Below are positions 7,307 to 15,658 of a stretch of 64,000 nucleotides of DNA, piece after piece (position 1 is the first letter of the stretch; every line of letters starts with the position of its first letter). Source of the DNA: VRUE01 sp963715625 (lineage in GTDB: Bacteria > Actinomycetota > Thermoleophilia > Solirubrobacterales > 70-9); assembly GCA_963715625.1 (NCBI GenBank), contig OY970260.1, positions 2,666,001 through 2,730,000 of the forward strand, read 5' to 3'. Under the pieces are notes generated by a model. It had not been told where the DNA came from. It did not search any database and was given only the letters and a program-made list of their open reading frames with translations. Position numbers and translations under genes: made by a program.

Positions 7307-8883
7307 AGATCTACGGCGCGTCCAACAGAAAAACCATCCAGCTCGAGGATCTTGGCCACCGTCTCCTCGTGGACCGGCGCGTCGGTGGTCAGGGCCATCA
7401 CCGCGCGCTCGCCGTCCTCCTCGGCGCCGACGGCGGCGGAGACGATGTTGACCCCCTCCTCGCCGAATACCGTGCCGACCCTGCCGATCATTCCCGGCCG
7501 GTCGGCGTAGCGGAAGACCGCGAGGTGCTCGGCGAGCGGCAGGTAGAAGCTCTCGCGCCAGACCGAGACCAGGTAGGGCTCGTTGCGGGGACCGACGCCC
7601 GTGCCGGCGACCTCGACCTCGCCCCCGCCGGAGCGAAGCGAGACGGTGACGAGCTCGGTGAAGTCATCGGAGCTCGGCTCCTTCGTCTCGACCAGCTCGA
7701 TCCCGCGTTCCTCGGCCATCTGCGGCGCGTTGACCAGGTTGACCGGCTCCTCGGTGTGCCCGGCGAGGATCCCCACCAGGACGCCGATGCCCAGCAGGCG
7801 GGTGTCGTACTGGGCGAGCTTGCCGCGGAACTCGACCGAGACCCGGTTGACCGACCCCTGCGCCAGCCCCTCGGCGAGCCGCCCGAGCTTTTCGCAGAGC
7901 GGCACGAAGGGCGCCAGCGCCTCCATTTCCTCGGGGCGCACGGCGGCGATGTTGACCGCGTTGGTGACGACCGCGCCGGTAAGCGCCGCGGTCACCTGCT
8001 CAGCGGTGACGATGCCGGCCCGGTCCTGGGCCTCCGCCGTGGAGGCGCCGAGATGCGGCGTGACGACGACGTCGTCGCGAGAGAAGACCGGGTGCTCGGT
8101 GAAGGGCTCGGAGGGAAAGACGTCGAGCGCGGCGCCGCCGACCTTTCCCGACTCCAGCCCGGCGAGGAGCGCGTCGAGGTCGACCAGCTCACCGCGGGCG
8201 CAGTTGACGATCCGCACGCCCTCCTTCATCGCCGCGATCGCCGCCGTATCGATCAGGTTCACCGTCTCCGGTGTCTTCGGCACGTGGACGGTGACTACGT
8301 CGGCGCGGCCGTAGAGCTCCTCGAGGCTGCTCGCGCCCTCGACGCCGAGCTCGCGGAAGCGCTCCGCCGAGACGAACTTGTCGAAGGCGACCACGTCCAT
8401 CTCGAAGCCCTGGGCGCGCTTGGCGACGAGCTGGCCGATGCGGCCGAAGCCGACGATGCCGATCGTCTTGCCGTAGAGCTCGGCGCCCTTGTACTTGGCC
8501 CGGTCCCAGCGGCCGTCGACGAGCGCGCCGTGGGCCTGCGGCACGTTGCGGAAGAGGGCCAGGGCCAGGGCGAGGGTGTGCTCGGCGGCGGCGACGGAGT
8601 TCGATTCGGGCGCGTTGGCGACGACGATGCCGCGGCGGGTCGCGGCCGGGATGTCGACGTTGTCGACGCCGGTGCCGGCGCGACCGATCACCTTGAGGTT
8701 GGTGGCGCGCTCGATCAGCTCGGGGGTCAGCTTGGTCGCCGAGCGGATCAGGATCGCGTCGTAGCCGGCGATCTTCTCGGCCAGCTCCTCGTCGGACATC
8801 TCCAGCCCGAGGTCGACGTCGAAGTTCTCGCGCAGGAGATCGACCCCCGAGTCGGCGATCTTCTCCTTGACCAGGACTTTCAC
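7303..8883 (-). CDS. serA: D-3-phosphoglycerate dehydrogenase
   Basis: 526 residues from the GTG at 8883. Order of domains: substrate/NAD domains with GRAGTGVDNVD near residue 76, the dinucleotide fold GFGRIGQLVA near 145, the catalytic NCARGELVD and TPHLGASTAEAQ, then the allosteric substrate-binding domain, and a C-terminal ACT domain (RPGMIGRVGTVFGEEGVNIV). This is the long serine-feedback-inhibited type. It oxidises 3-phosphoglycerate in the first step of serine synthesis. The GTG overlaps the stop of a 26-codon micro-cistron that links it to serC, so serC-microORF-serA is one coupled operon. Confidence 0.95.
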   Translation of the reverse strand: MKVLVKEKIADSGVDLLRENFDVDLGLEMSDEELAEKIAGYDAILIRSATKLTPELIERATNLKVIGRAGTGVDNVDIPAATRRGIVVANAPESNSVAAAEHTLALALALFRNVPQAHGALVDGRWDRAKYKGAELYGKTIGIVGFGRIGQLVAKRAQGFEMDVVAFDKFVSAERFRELGVEGASSLEELYGRADVVTVHVPKTPETVNLIDTAAIAAMKEGVRIVNCARGELVDLDALLAGLESGKVGGAALDVFPSEPFTEHPVFSRDDVVVTPHLGASTAEAQDRAGIVTAEQVTAALTGAVVTNAVNIAAVRPEEMEALAPFVPLCEKLGRLAEGLAQGSVNRVSVEFRGKLAQYDTRLLGIGVLVGILAGHTEEPVNLVNAPQMAEERGIELVETKEPSSDDFTELVTVSLRSGGGEVEVAGTGVGPRNEPYLVSVWRESFYLPLAEHLAVFRYADRPGMIGRVGTVFGEEGVNIVSAAVGAEEDGERAVMALTTDAPVHEETVAKILELDGFSVGRAVDL

Positions 8884-8960
8884 GAGAAACCCCTGATTTC
8901 GCGCACCGCTCGCCACGGACTCGAATAACCGGCGATCACCGTGACGATCGGCGCGCTCAT
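8880..8960 (-). CDS. 26-residue micro-cistron between serC and serA
   Basis: The ATG (8960) overlaps the serC stop as ATGA, and the TGA (8882-8880) overlaps the serA GTG start as GTGA, so the frame fills the gap exactly. The peptide contains TVIAGYSSPWR. A frame of 25 codons with the same layout and TVISGCSSPWR lies between pcrA and folD (36614-36691). Over the first 17 codons, 13 codons encode the same residue (counting the start) at near-identical DNA. Because the few differences are almost all nonsynonymous, the conserved unit may be RNA or DNA rather than the peptide. No function is known to me. Confidence 0.5.
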   Translation of the reverse strand: MSAPIVTVIAGYSSPWRAVREIRGFS

Positions 8961-10093
8961 CCGGCCTCCCCCACGTTCTCGACGATCCAGTCGATGCAGG
9001 CGGTCAGGGCTTCCACGTCGGCCGGCTCGACCGCCGGGAACATCCCGATCCGCAGCTGGTTGCGACCGAGCTTGCGGTAGGGCTCGACGTCGACGATGCC
9101 GTTGGCGCGCAGGGTCGCGGCAACCGCGGCGGCGTCGACCGAGTCGTCGAAGTCGATCGTGCCGACGACCAGCGAGCGCTTGGCCGGGTCGGCGACGAAC
9201 GGTGAGGCGAAGCCGGACCGCTCGGCCCAGCCGTAGAGGTGACCGGAGGACGCCGAGGTCCGCTCCACGCACCAGCCCAGTCCGCCGCCCGCCAGCATCC
9301 ACTCGACCTGGTCGGCGAGCAGGAGCAGGGTTGCGAGGGCGGGCGTGTTGTAGGTCTGCTCCTTGCGCGAGTTCTCCAGCGCGGTCTGGAGCGAGAGGAA
9401 GGCCGGCTGCCAGCGGCCGGCGGCGCCATCGAGCTGCTCGATCCGCGCAATCGCCGCGGGGCTGAGCAGGGCCAGCCAGAGGCCGCCGTCGGCCCCAAAG
9501 GCCTTCTGCGGCGCGAAGTAGTAGGCGTCGGCCTGACTCGCGTCGAGCGGCAGCCCTCCCGCGCCCGAGGTCGCGTCTACGAGCACCAGCGCCTCGCCGG
9601 CCCCCTCTGGCCGCGCGACCGCAACCATCACCCCCGTCGAGGTCTCGTTATGTGCCCAGGCGATTGCGTCCGCGGCCGGATCCGCGCCCGGCGCGGGCGC
9701 GTCGCCGGGGTCGGCCTCGACCAGGATCGGGTCGGCCAGGAACGGGGCGCCGGCCGTCACCTTGGCGAACTTCTGCGAGAACTCGCCGTAGGTCAGGTGC
9801 AGGGCCCGCTCACGCACGAGCCAGGCGGCGGCGGCGTCCCAGAAGGCGGTGGTGCCGCCATTGCCAAGCGCGATCTCGTAGCCGTCGGGCAGCGAGAACA
9901 GCTCAGCCAGCCCACCGCGCACCCGCGCAACCAGGTCGCGGACCGGCTTCTGCCGGTGCGAGGTCCCCATCAGCGCCGACTGTCCGGCCAGCCTCTCCAG
10001 CGCCTCCAGCCGCACCTTCGACGGCCCGCAGCCGAAGCGGCCGTCGGCGGGCCTGAGCTCAGCGGGGATCTGGGCGGCGATCGTCGCAGTCAC
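8957..10093 (-). CDS. serC: Phosphoserine aminotransferase
   Basis: 378 residues, PLP-dependent class V aminotransferase of the actinobacterial/Methanosarcina type. Seen directly are PADGRFGCGPSKVR at the N-terminus, NGGTTAFWDAA near residue 78, HNETSTGV, the VDATSGAGGLP region and YYFAPQKAFGADGG, whose lysine should bind PLP. It converts 3-phosphohydroxypyruvate and glutamate to O-phosphoserine. It is upstream of serA in the same transcript through a micro-cistron, and divergent from the DUF4282 gene. Confidence 0.95.
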   Translation of the reverse strand: MTATIAAQIPAELRPADGRFGCGPSKVRLEALERLAGQSALMGTSHRQKPVRDLVARVRGGLAELFSLPDGYEIALGNGGTTAFWDAAAAWLVRERALHLTYGEFSQKFAKVTAGAPFLADPILVEADPGDAPAPGADPAADAIAWAHNETSTGVMVAVARPEGAGEALVLVDATSGAGGLPLDASQADAYYFAPQKAFGADGGLWLALLSPAAIARIEQLDGAAGRWQPAFLSLQTALENSRKEQTYNTPALATLLLLADQVEWMLAGGGLGWCVERTSASSGHLYGWAERSGFASPFVADPAKRSLVVGTIDFDDSVDAAAVAATLRANGIVDVEPYRKLGRNQLRIGMFPAVEPADVEALTACIDWIVENVGEAG

Positions 10094-10193
10094 GGAGGCG
10101 ACAGGTTATTGACCGCCGCGGGTGGACCCCTCCGAAGCCGACTGTAGGCTCGCGGCGCAGCGAGCATGCCAATCGACAGACAGGAGGATGACG

Positions 10194-10532
10194 ATGGAGG
10201 CAGGAGTTCCACCGATCCCAACCGGACCCCCTCAGCGCGGCTTCTTCGAATCGCTGATGGACACGCACTTCGACAGCCTGATCACACCGAAGTTGATCCG
10301 CTTCCTCTACGTCGTGGGAATGATCGTCTTGGCCGTGGGAGCGCTCGTCTGGATCATCGCCGGCTTCGCTCGCAGCGGAGGAACCGGCGTCCTCTTCCTG
10401 GTCCTGGCACCCCTGGCGGCGCTGGTCTACCTCATCGTCCTGCGCCTCTACTTGGAGCTGATCGTCGTCGCGTTCAAGATCCGCGACGCGACGGAGGAGA
10501 CGGCCGCCAACACCCGCCCGCGAGCGCAGTGA
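10194..10532 (+). CDS. DUF4282-type small membrane protein
   Basis: 112 residues from the ATG at 10194, which has AGGAGG 6 nt upstream; an ATG at 10188 is too close to that SD. After a proline-rich N-terminus (MEAGVPPIPTGPP) comes FFESLMDTHFDSLITPKLIR, then two hydrophobic segments (about 36-58 and 63-85), and a polar tail. This matches the DUF4282 family of two-helix membrane proteins, whose function is unknown. Its stop overlaps the start of a cupin gene (TGATG), so the two are co-translated. Confidence 0.78.
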   Translation: MEAGVPPIPTGPPQRGFFESLMDTHFDSLITPKLIRFLYVVGMIVLAVGALVWIIAGFARSGGTGVLFLVLAPLAALVYLIVLRLYLELIVVAFKIRDATEETAANTRPRAQ

Positions 10533-10957
10533 TGAGCGCAACGGGCCCGGCCAAGGGCGACGGCTACGCCGTCGCCAACCTCGACGACCTCGGCGAGGGG
10601 CCGGGCTTTCGCAAGATCCGCAAGGAGCTGGGCGTCACCGCGTTCGGCGTCAACGCGATCGTGCTGCCGCCCTCCTACGCCACCGGTAGCCATTACCACG
10701 ACGAGCAGGAGGAGCTCTACTTCCTCCACAGCGGTCGCGTCGCGATCGAGTTCGGCGATGGCAGCAGCCACGAGCTGGAGCCCGGCGGCCTGGCCTGGGT
10801 AGACGCCCCCACCGTCCGCAAGCTGAAGAACCTGAGCGACTCCGAGGACGCCGTCTACGTGATCGTCGGCGGCAAGGACGGCTACGTAGGCCGCGACGGC
10901 AAGCTCCCCGAGGGCGAGACGAGGTTCGGGGCCGAAGGCCCGCCGGGAGCCGCCTGA
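10532..10957 (+). CDS. Cupin-domain protein
   Basis: 141 residues. The central part is a cupin barrel with SHYHDEQEELYFLHSGRVAI (HxH plus E ligand spacing of motif 1) and a motif-2 region around LEPGGLAWVDAPTVRKL. It lacks a DNA-binding domain, so it is probably a small metal-binding enzyme or binding protein. The N-terminus (GFRKIRKELGVTAFGVNAI) matches a group of cupins frequent in actinobacteria. The gene overlaps the DUF4282 gene by one base. Substrate unknown. Confidence 0.78.
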   Translation: MSATGPAKGDGYAVANLDDLGEGPGFRKIRKELGVTAFGVNAIVLPPSYATGSHYHDEQEELYFLHSGRVAIEFGDGSSHELEPGGLAWVDAPTVRKLKNLSDSEDAVYVIVGGKDGYVGRDGKLPEGETRFGAEGPPGAA

Positions 10958-11161
10958 CTTTCAGCGGGCTCCTCTCTCGGCACGTCAGCGGACCTGGAAC
11001 CAGTGGCCGAAACACCCAAGCTCCCGACCAAGGCGAGAACTCGAGCCACTACCCAGTGTTGACGCCGGGCAAGCTCAATGGCCGGGCGTCGTCTCGAAGT
11101 GCCTCGTACCTTGAAGCTCTTTGGCGCCCTCGACTCAACCGGAATTCAGGGAGCGCGCAGG
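10958..11161. other. Intergenic sequence between the cupin gene and ilvC, left part
   Basis: The convergent gap is 366 bp in total. No frame with coding character or homology is visible in this left part; there are short GC-rich inverted segments only. The right part is occupied by a long palindrome (11162-11308). Confidence 0.5.
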
Positions 11162-11308
11162 CGGGTGGCGGTGCCCCTCCCCGGGAATGTCGCGAAGCGG
11201 CGGAAATGCAATCCGGTGCCGCGCGGGCGTAGCCCGCGCACCGCATCTCGGCGCTACGCGCCATAGGCGCGTGCGACGTCAATTCACGGGGAGGGGCACC
11301 GCCACCCG
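11162..11308. repeat. Long palindrome with internal hairpins between convergent genes
   Basis: Arms 11162-11183 and 11287-11308 are 22-bp perfect reverse complements, extended by GAAT/ATTC. The 103-nt interior holds further hairpins, including GCGCGGGC-gta-GCCCGCGC and GGCGC...GCGCC. It lies 16 nt beyond the ilvC stop and 205 nt beyond the cupin stop, so it could end transcription from both sides. No second copy was recognised in this window, but the architecture resembles the repeated palindromes elsewhere here. Confidence 0.75.
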
Positions 11309-11323
11309 TCCCGCCACAAACCC

Positions 11324-12337
11324 CTAGAACTCCTGGTCGACCCAGGGCATCATGTCGCGCAGGTCCTTGCCGACCTTCTCGACCTTGTGGCCCTTGCCCT
11401 CCTCGCGCATGCGGGCGAGGTTCTCGCCGCCGGCGCGGTTCTCGGCGATCCACTCGCGGGCGAACTCGCCGGACTGGATCTCGTCGAGGATCTCCTTCAT
11501 CGCGGCGCGGGACTCCTCGCCGATGACGCGCTTGCCGCGGGTCATGTCGCCGTACTCGGCCGTGTTGGAGATCGAGTAGCGCATCCCCTGGATCCCCTTC
11601 TCGTACATCAGGTCGGCGATCAGCTTCAGCTCGTGCAGGCACTCGAAGTAGGCCAGGCGCGGGTCGTACCCGGCCTCGACCAGGGTCTCGAAGCCGGCCC
11701 GGACGAGCTCTGAGGCGCCGCCGCAGAGGACGGCCTGCTCGCCGAAGAGGTCGGTCTCGCACTCGTCCTTGAAGGTGGTCTCGATCACCGCGGCGCGGCC
11801 GCCGCCGATCGCCGAGGCGTAGGCGAGGACGAGGCCGTGGGCGTTGCCGGTGGCGTCCTGGTGGACGGCCATCAGGCAGGGCACGCCGTTGCCTTCCTCG
11901 TACTGGCGGCGGACGAGGTGGCCCGGGCCCTTGGGGGCGACCATGCCGACGTCGACGCCGGGCGGGGGAACGATCTGCTCGAAGTGGATCGCGAAGCCGT
12001 GGGCGAAGAGCAACAGGTTGCCGGGCGCGATCCCGTCGGCGATGTCCGTCTCCCAAACTTCCGCCTGCTTCTCGTCGGGCAGCAGGATCATCACCGCGTC
12101 GCCGCGGCTGGCGGCGTCGGCGATGTCGAGCACCTCGAGGCCCGCCGCTTCCGCCTTGGCGCGGCTGGAGGAGTCGGGGCGCAGGCCGACGACGACGTTG
12201 ACGCCGGAATCCTTCAGGTTGAGCGCGTGGGCGTGCCCCTGGGAGCCGTAGCCGAGGATGGCCACGGTCTTCCCCTCGAGCAGCGAGAGGTCGGCGTCTG
12301 AGTCATAGAAGATGTCTTGATGGTTGTCCTTGGACAT
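11324..12337 (-). CDS. ilvC: Ketol-acid reductoisomerase
   Basis: 337 residues, class I KARI. The NADPH-binding GYGSQGHAHALNL is at about residue 28, VAPKGPGHLVRRQYEEG at about 131 and KDECETDLFGEQ at about 184, the last carrying metal-binding acids. The knotted C-terminal domain has CLHELKLIADLMYEKGI and SNTAEYGD. It converts 2-acetolactate to dihydroxyisovalerate in valine and leucine synthesis. Unusually it is not next to ilvBN; it follows menE with a 20-nt gap, so it may be cotranscribed with a menaquinone gene. Confidence 0.96.
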   Translation of the reverse strand: MSKDNHQDIFYDSDADLSLLEGKTVAILGYGSQGHAHALNLKDSGVNVVVGLRPDSSSRAKAEAAGLEVLDIADAASRGDAVMILLPDEKQAEVWETDIADGIAPGNLLLFAHGFAIHFEQIVPPPGVDVGMVAPKGPGHLVRRQYEEGNGVPCLMAVHQDATGNAHGLVLAYASAIGGGRAAVIETTFKDECETDLFGEQAVLCGGASELVRAGFETLVEAGYDPRLAYFECLHELKLIADLMYEKGIQGMRYSISNTAEYGDMTRGKRVIGEESRAAMKEILDEIQSGEFAREWIAENRAGGENLARMREEGKGHKVEKVGKDLRDMMPWVDQEF

Positions 12338-12357
12338 GGGCGGCAGGCTAGCCGACT

Positions 12358-13683
12358 TCAGCGCAGGGCGCGCCGCATCAGCTTGCCGGACGGGGTGCGC
12401 GGCAATGCCGCCGCCAGCTCGACCCGTTTCGGCACCTTGAACCCGGCCAGCGACTCGGCGCAGTGGCGGCGCAGCTCGTCGGGCGTCGTCTCGGCGCCGT
12501 CCTCGAGCACGACGATCGCGGTCACCGCCTGCTGCCACTCCGGGTCCTCGCGCCCGACCACCGCGGCGTCGGCAACCTCGGGGTGGCGCAGGAGGACCTT
12601 CTCGACTTCGGCCGGGGTCACGTTCTCGCCGCCGCTGACGATCAGGTCGTCCATCCGGTCCTCGACGTAGAGGAAGCCCTCCTCGTCGATGCGGCCGAGG
12701 TCGCCGGTGTGCAGCCAGCCGTCGGCGTCGGCCCGTCCCGGCGCCACGGTCGGGCCCTGGACCAGGATCTCGCCGTCCTGGATGCGCAGGTGGGTGGTCA
12801 GCAGCGGGCGCCCGGCGGAGCCGAGCTTGCGCTTCGCGTCCGCCGGGGCCAGGGTGGTCACCTGCGAGCAGGCCTCGGTGAGGCCGTAGGTCTGGACCAC
12901 GGTGGCGCCGCGGCCGATCGCCTCCTCCAGCGCGCCCTCGGGCACGGGCCCGCCGCCGACCAGGATCGCGCGCGGGCTGGCGAGGTCGGCCCCGGCGTCG
13001 AGCAGGCGGGAGAGCATCGTCGCGACCAGCGAGACGACGGTGATCCGGTCGCGCTCCAGGGCAACCGCCACGCGGTCGACGTCGAAACCGTCGTGGACCA
13101 CGGCCGTCGTCCCGTAGATCACCGATCGCATCACGATCCCGAGGCCGGAGATGTGGCTGAGCGGCAGGCAGCAGAGCCAGCGGTCCTCGGGCTCGACCCC
13201 GATGTTGAAGGCCGAGGCGACGCCGCTCCAGAGGAAGTTGCCGTAGGTGAGGCCGACCGGGTCCGGGGCGCCGGTGCTGCCGCTCGTCATCACCTTGCAG
13301 GCGAGCTCGTCCATGTCGTGCTCGCCGAGCAGCGGCATGTCGGCCTCGGTCTGGGTCAGCTCGCCGGCGTCGTCGAGGTCGATCGCCGGTTCCTCCGCCG
13401 CGATCGCCTCGGCGTGCTCCTCCGGGGAGAGCCTCGGGCTGAGCGGCATCAGAACCGCGCCGAGCTTCATCAGCGCGTGGACCAGGACGACCTGCTCGCG
13501 GCGCGGGTGCATCGTCATCGCGGCGACGGAGCCCCGGCGGACGCCCTGCGCGGCGAGGCGCCTGGCGACCCAGGTCGCCTCGGCCTCCAGCTCGGCGTAG
13601 GTGACCTCGGACCCGTCCGCGACGAGGGCGGTCCGCTCGGGGCAGCTCTGCGATCTCTGGGCCAGCCAGTTGTCGAGTTTCAT
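12358..13683 (-). CDS. menE: o-Succinylbenzoate-CoA ligase
   Basis: 441 residues, ANL adenylate-forming superfamily. Seen are the P-loop-like VMTSGSTGAPDPVGLTYGN near residue 134, QTYGLTEACSQVT near 266, GWLHTGDLGRIDEEGFLYV near 325 and the C-terminal lysine region RTPSGKLMRR. It activates o-succinylbenzoate with ATP and CoA. Identification as MenE rather than another acyl-CoA ligase rests on its position in a cluster with menB, menA, menC, menD and menF. It is divergent from menB with only 21 bp between the two ATGs. Confidence 0.85.
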   Translation of the reverse strand: MKLDNWLAQRSQSCPERTALVADGSEVTYAELEAEATWVARRLAAQGVRRGSVAAMTMHPRREQVVLVHALMKLGAVLMPLSPRLSPEEHAEAIAAEEPAIDLDDAGELTQTEADMPLLGEHDMDELACKVMTSGSTGAPDPVGLTYGNFLWSGVASAFNIGVEPEDRWLCCLPLSHISGLGIVMRSVIYGTTAVVHDGFDVDRVAVALERDRITVVSLVATMLSRLLDAGADLASPRAILVGGGPVPEGALEEAIGRGATVVQTYGLTEACSQVTTLAPADAKRKLGSAGRPLLTTHLRIQDGEILVQGPTVAPGRADADGWLHTGDLGRIDEEGFLYVEDRMDDLIVSGGENVTPAEVEKVLLRHPEVADAAVVGREDPEWQQAVTAIVVLEDGAETTPDELRRHCAESLAGFKVPKRVELAAALPRTPSGKLMRRALR

Positions 13684-13704
13684 CGGCGGGATATCGTGCC
13701 CATC

Positions 13705-14571
13705 ATGCCCAAACGCCACAAGGAAGCCCCGCCCCCCGAAGACCTCTACGCGCCGGTCGAGTGGCGGAGCGCCGCCGAGTACGGCGACATCCGCTACGAG
13801 ATTGCCGGGGGGATCGCCAAGATCACGATCGACCGGCCGGAGGTGCTCAACGCCTTCCGGCCGCAGACGCTGGTCGAGATCTCCGCCGCGCTGGAGCTGG
13901 CCCGCGAGGACCCCGAGGTCGGCGTCGTGATCCTCACCGGCGAGGGCCCGGATGCGTTCTGCTCGGGCGGCGACCAGCAGGTCCGCGGCGACAGCGGCTA
14001 CATTCCCGAGGGCGCCTCCCTCGGCCGCTTCCACGTCACCGACCTGCAGGTGCAGATGCGGCGGCTGCCGAAGCCGGTGGTCGCGATGGTGGCCGGATAC
14101 GCGATCGGCGGCGGCCACGTCCTCCACCTCTGCTGCGACCTGACGATCGCCGCCGAGGGCGCCTGGTTCGGGCAGACGGGCCCGAGGGTCGGGTCCTGGG
14201 ACGGCGGCTTCGGCGCCTCCCTCCTGCGCGACCTGATCGGCACCAAGAGGGCGAAGGAGCTCTGGATGCTCTGCCGCCAGTACGACGCCCGGGAGGCCGA
14301 GCGCATGGGCCTGGTCAACGCGGTCGTCCCGCTCGACGATCTCGAGAGAGAGACCGTCGCCTGGTGCCGCGAGATGCTCGCCCTCTCGCCCTTCGCCCTG
14401 CGCCTGGTCAAGGCCAGCTTCAACGCCCACGAGGACGGCTACGCCGGGATCCAGCAGCTGGCCCACGACACCAACCTGCTCTTCTACGGCAGCGAGGAGG
14501 CTCGCGAGGGGCGCGAGGCGTTCAAGCAGAAGCGGCAGCCTGATTTCGGGCAGTTCCCGAGGCGGCCGTGA
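13705..14571 (+). CDS. menB: 1,4-Dihydroxy-2-naphthoyl-CoA synthase
   Basis: 288 residues, crotonase fold. KITIDRPEVLNAFRPQT near residue 45 and CSGGDQQVRGDSGYI near 91 are diagnostic MenB sequences, as is TGPRVGSWDGGFGASLL near 160, which carries the MenB-specific SWDGG. It closes the naphthoate ring from o-succinylbenzoyl-CoA in the cytosol. The first plus-strand gene of the cluster, it starts 21 bp from menE. Downstream, an 84-bp palindromic repeat separates it from menA. Confidence 0.95.
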   Translation: MPKRHKEAPPPEDLYAPVEWRSAAEYGDIRYEIAGGIAKITIDRPEVLNAFRPQTLVEISAALELAREDPEVGVVILTGEGPDAFCSGGDQQVRGDSGYIPEGASLGRFHVTDLQVQMRRLPKPVVAMVAGYAIGGGHVLHLCCDLTIAAEGAWFGQTGPRVGSWDGGFGASLLRDLIGTKRAKELWMLCRQYDAREAERMGLVNAVVPLDDLERETVAWCREMLALSPFALRLVKASFNAHEDGYAGIQQLAHDTNLLFYGSEEAREGREAFKQKRQPDFGQFPRRP

Positions 14572-14580
14572 CCGTTTCGG

Positions 14581-14664
14581 CGCGCGGGTCCTGTCGCGGG
14601 GGAGGGGGGCCTGCGGGCAGTCCACGGGCTGTCCTCGACCCCCCTCCCCTACGCCACCCGCGCG
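14581..14664. repeat. Palindrome family 1, copy A (menB-menA gap)
   Basis: An 84-bp near-palindrome bounded by CGCGCGGGT and ACCCGCGCG with an inner G-run/C-run stem and a TCCTCGACC segment. In inverse orientation it matches the two copies embedded in the glycosyltransferase genes (24235-24321, 25706-25792), and more distantly those at 22387-22480 and 46356-46458. The run lengths on the two sides of the stem change together between copies, preserving pairing. Confidence 0.85.
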
Positions 14665-14695
14665 AGACTCGGTCGCGGCGGACGGGGGATGCCCG

Positions 14696-15577
14696 ATGAG
14701 GATTTGGCTTATGGCGGCTAGGCCGCGGACGCTGCCGGCGGCAATAGCTCCTGTGCTTGTGGGGACGGCGGCGGCGGTCGAATGGGCTGGAGAGCTTCCG
14801 AGGGTCGGGGCATTTGTCGCGGCTCTGGTGGGGTCGATCTTCATTCAGATCGGGACGAACCTGGCGAACGACTACTCGGATGCGCGGCGGGGGGCCGACA
14901 CGGCCGATCGGCTGGGGCCTGTGCGGGTGACCTCGGCGGGGCTGGTGACGCCGCAGCGGGTGCTGAACGCGACCTGGATCGCGTTCGGCGTCGCCGTCGC
15001 CTGCGGCATCTACCTGGCGGTCGTGGCCGGGATCGTGATCCTGTTGATCGGGGCCGTCTCGATCGCGGCGGGCGTCCTCTACACCGGCGGCCCGCGGCCG
15101 TACGGGTACGCGGGGCTGGGTGAGGTCTTCGTCTTCCTCTTCTTCGGCCTGGTCGCCGTCAACGGGTCCTACTACGTGCAGCTGGAGGAACTGGACGCGC
15201 TGCCGCTGGGGCTCTCGATCGCGGTCGGCTTCCTCGCCACCGCGATCCTCGTCGTCAACAACGTCCGCGACATCGAGACCGACCGCCGCGCGGGCAAGAT
15301 GACCCTGGCGGTGCGGATGGGCCGCCACAACGCCGTGGTCCTCTACCGGTTGCTCGTGCTCGGGGCCTTCGTCGTCCTGCCGATCGCCCTGGTCGCCGGC
15401 GGTGGCAGCCTGCTGCCGCTGATCGGCCTGCTGGCGCTGCCGATGGCGATCGGCCCGATGCGGACGATGTCGAACCGCACCGACGGCCCCGCCCTGAACG
15501 GCGCCCTCGCCGCCACCGGGGCGCTGTTGGCGGTCTTCAGCCTGCTCGTCTCGGCAGGCCTCCTGCTCGCCGCCTGA
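14696..15577 (+). CDS. menA: 1,4-Dihydroxy-2-naphthoate polyprenyltransferase
   Basis: 293 residues, UbiA family, eight to nine predicted membrane helices. The first Asp-rich motif NDYSD lies at about 59-63 and the second, DIETDRRAGK, at about 192-201; both bind Mg-diphosphate. The opening RIWLMAARPRTLPAAIAPVLVG is typical of MenA. It prenylates and decarboxylates 1,4-dihydroxy-2-naphthoate at the membrane to give demethylmenaquinone. It sits between menB and menC; the closing methyltransferase (menG/ubiE) is not in the window. Confidence 0.94.
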   Translation: MRIWLMAARPRTLPAAIAPVLVGTAAAVEWAGELPRVGAFVAALVGSIFIQIGTNLANDYSDARRGADTADRLGPVRVTSAGLVTPQRVLNATWIAFGVAVACGIYLAVVAGIVILLIGAVSIAAGVLYTGGPRPYGYAGLGEVFVFLFFGLVAVNGSYYVQLEELDALPLGLSIAVGFLATAILVVNNVRDIETDRRAGKMTLAVRMGRHNAVVLYRLLVLGAFVVLPIALVAGGGSLLPLIGLLALPMAIGPMRTMSNRTDGPALNGALAATGALLAVFSLLVSAGLLLAA

Positions 15578-15592
15578 GCGCGTCCGTTTGCC

Positions 15593-15635
15593 GAGTCTGC
15601 ATTTACCAGTCTATAGCGGGGGTAAATGCAGATTC
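15593..15635. repeat. Palindrome family 3, copy 2 (upstream of menC)
   Basis: Arms 15593-15607 and 15621-15635 pair over 15 bp with one G-T mismatch; loop 13 nt. The outer GAGTCTGCAT is shared with the palindrome at 3585-3627. An in-frame ATG (15626) lies inside the right arm, which is one reason for preferring the later menC start at 15659. Confidence 0.75.
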
Positions 15636-15658
15636 GACGCGAGTGGGATGCTGTTGAG

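Noticed and set aside
12463..14571. 702-codon plus-strand frame ending with menB
   Set aside because: The first 414 codons are antisense to menE and show no homology; menB starts at ATG 13705.
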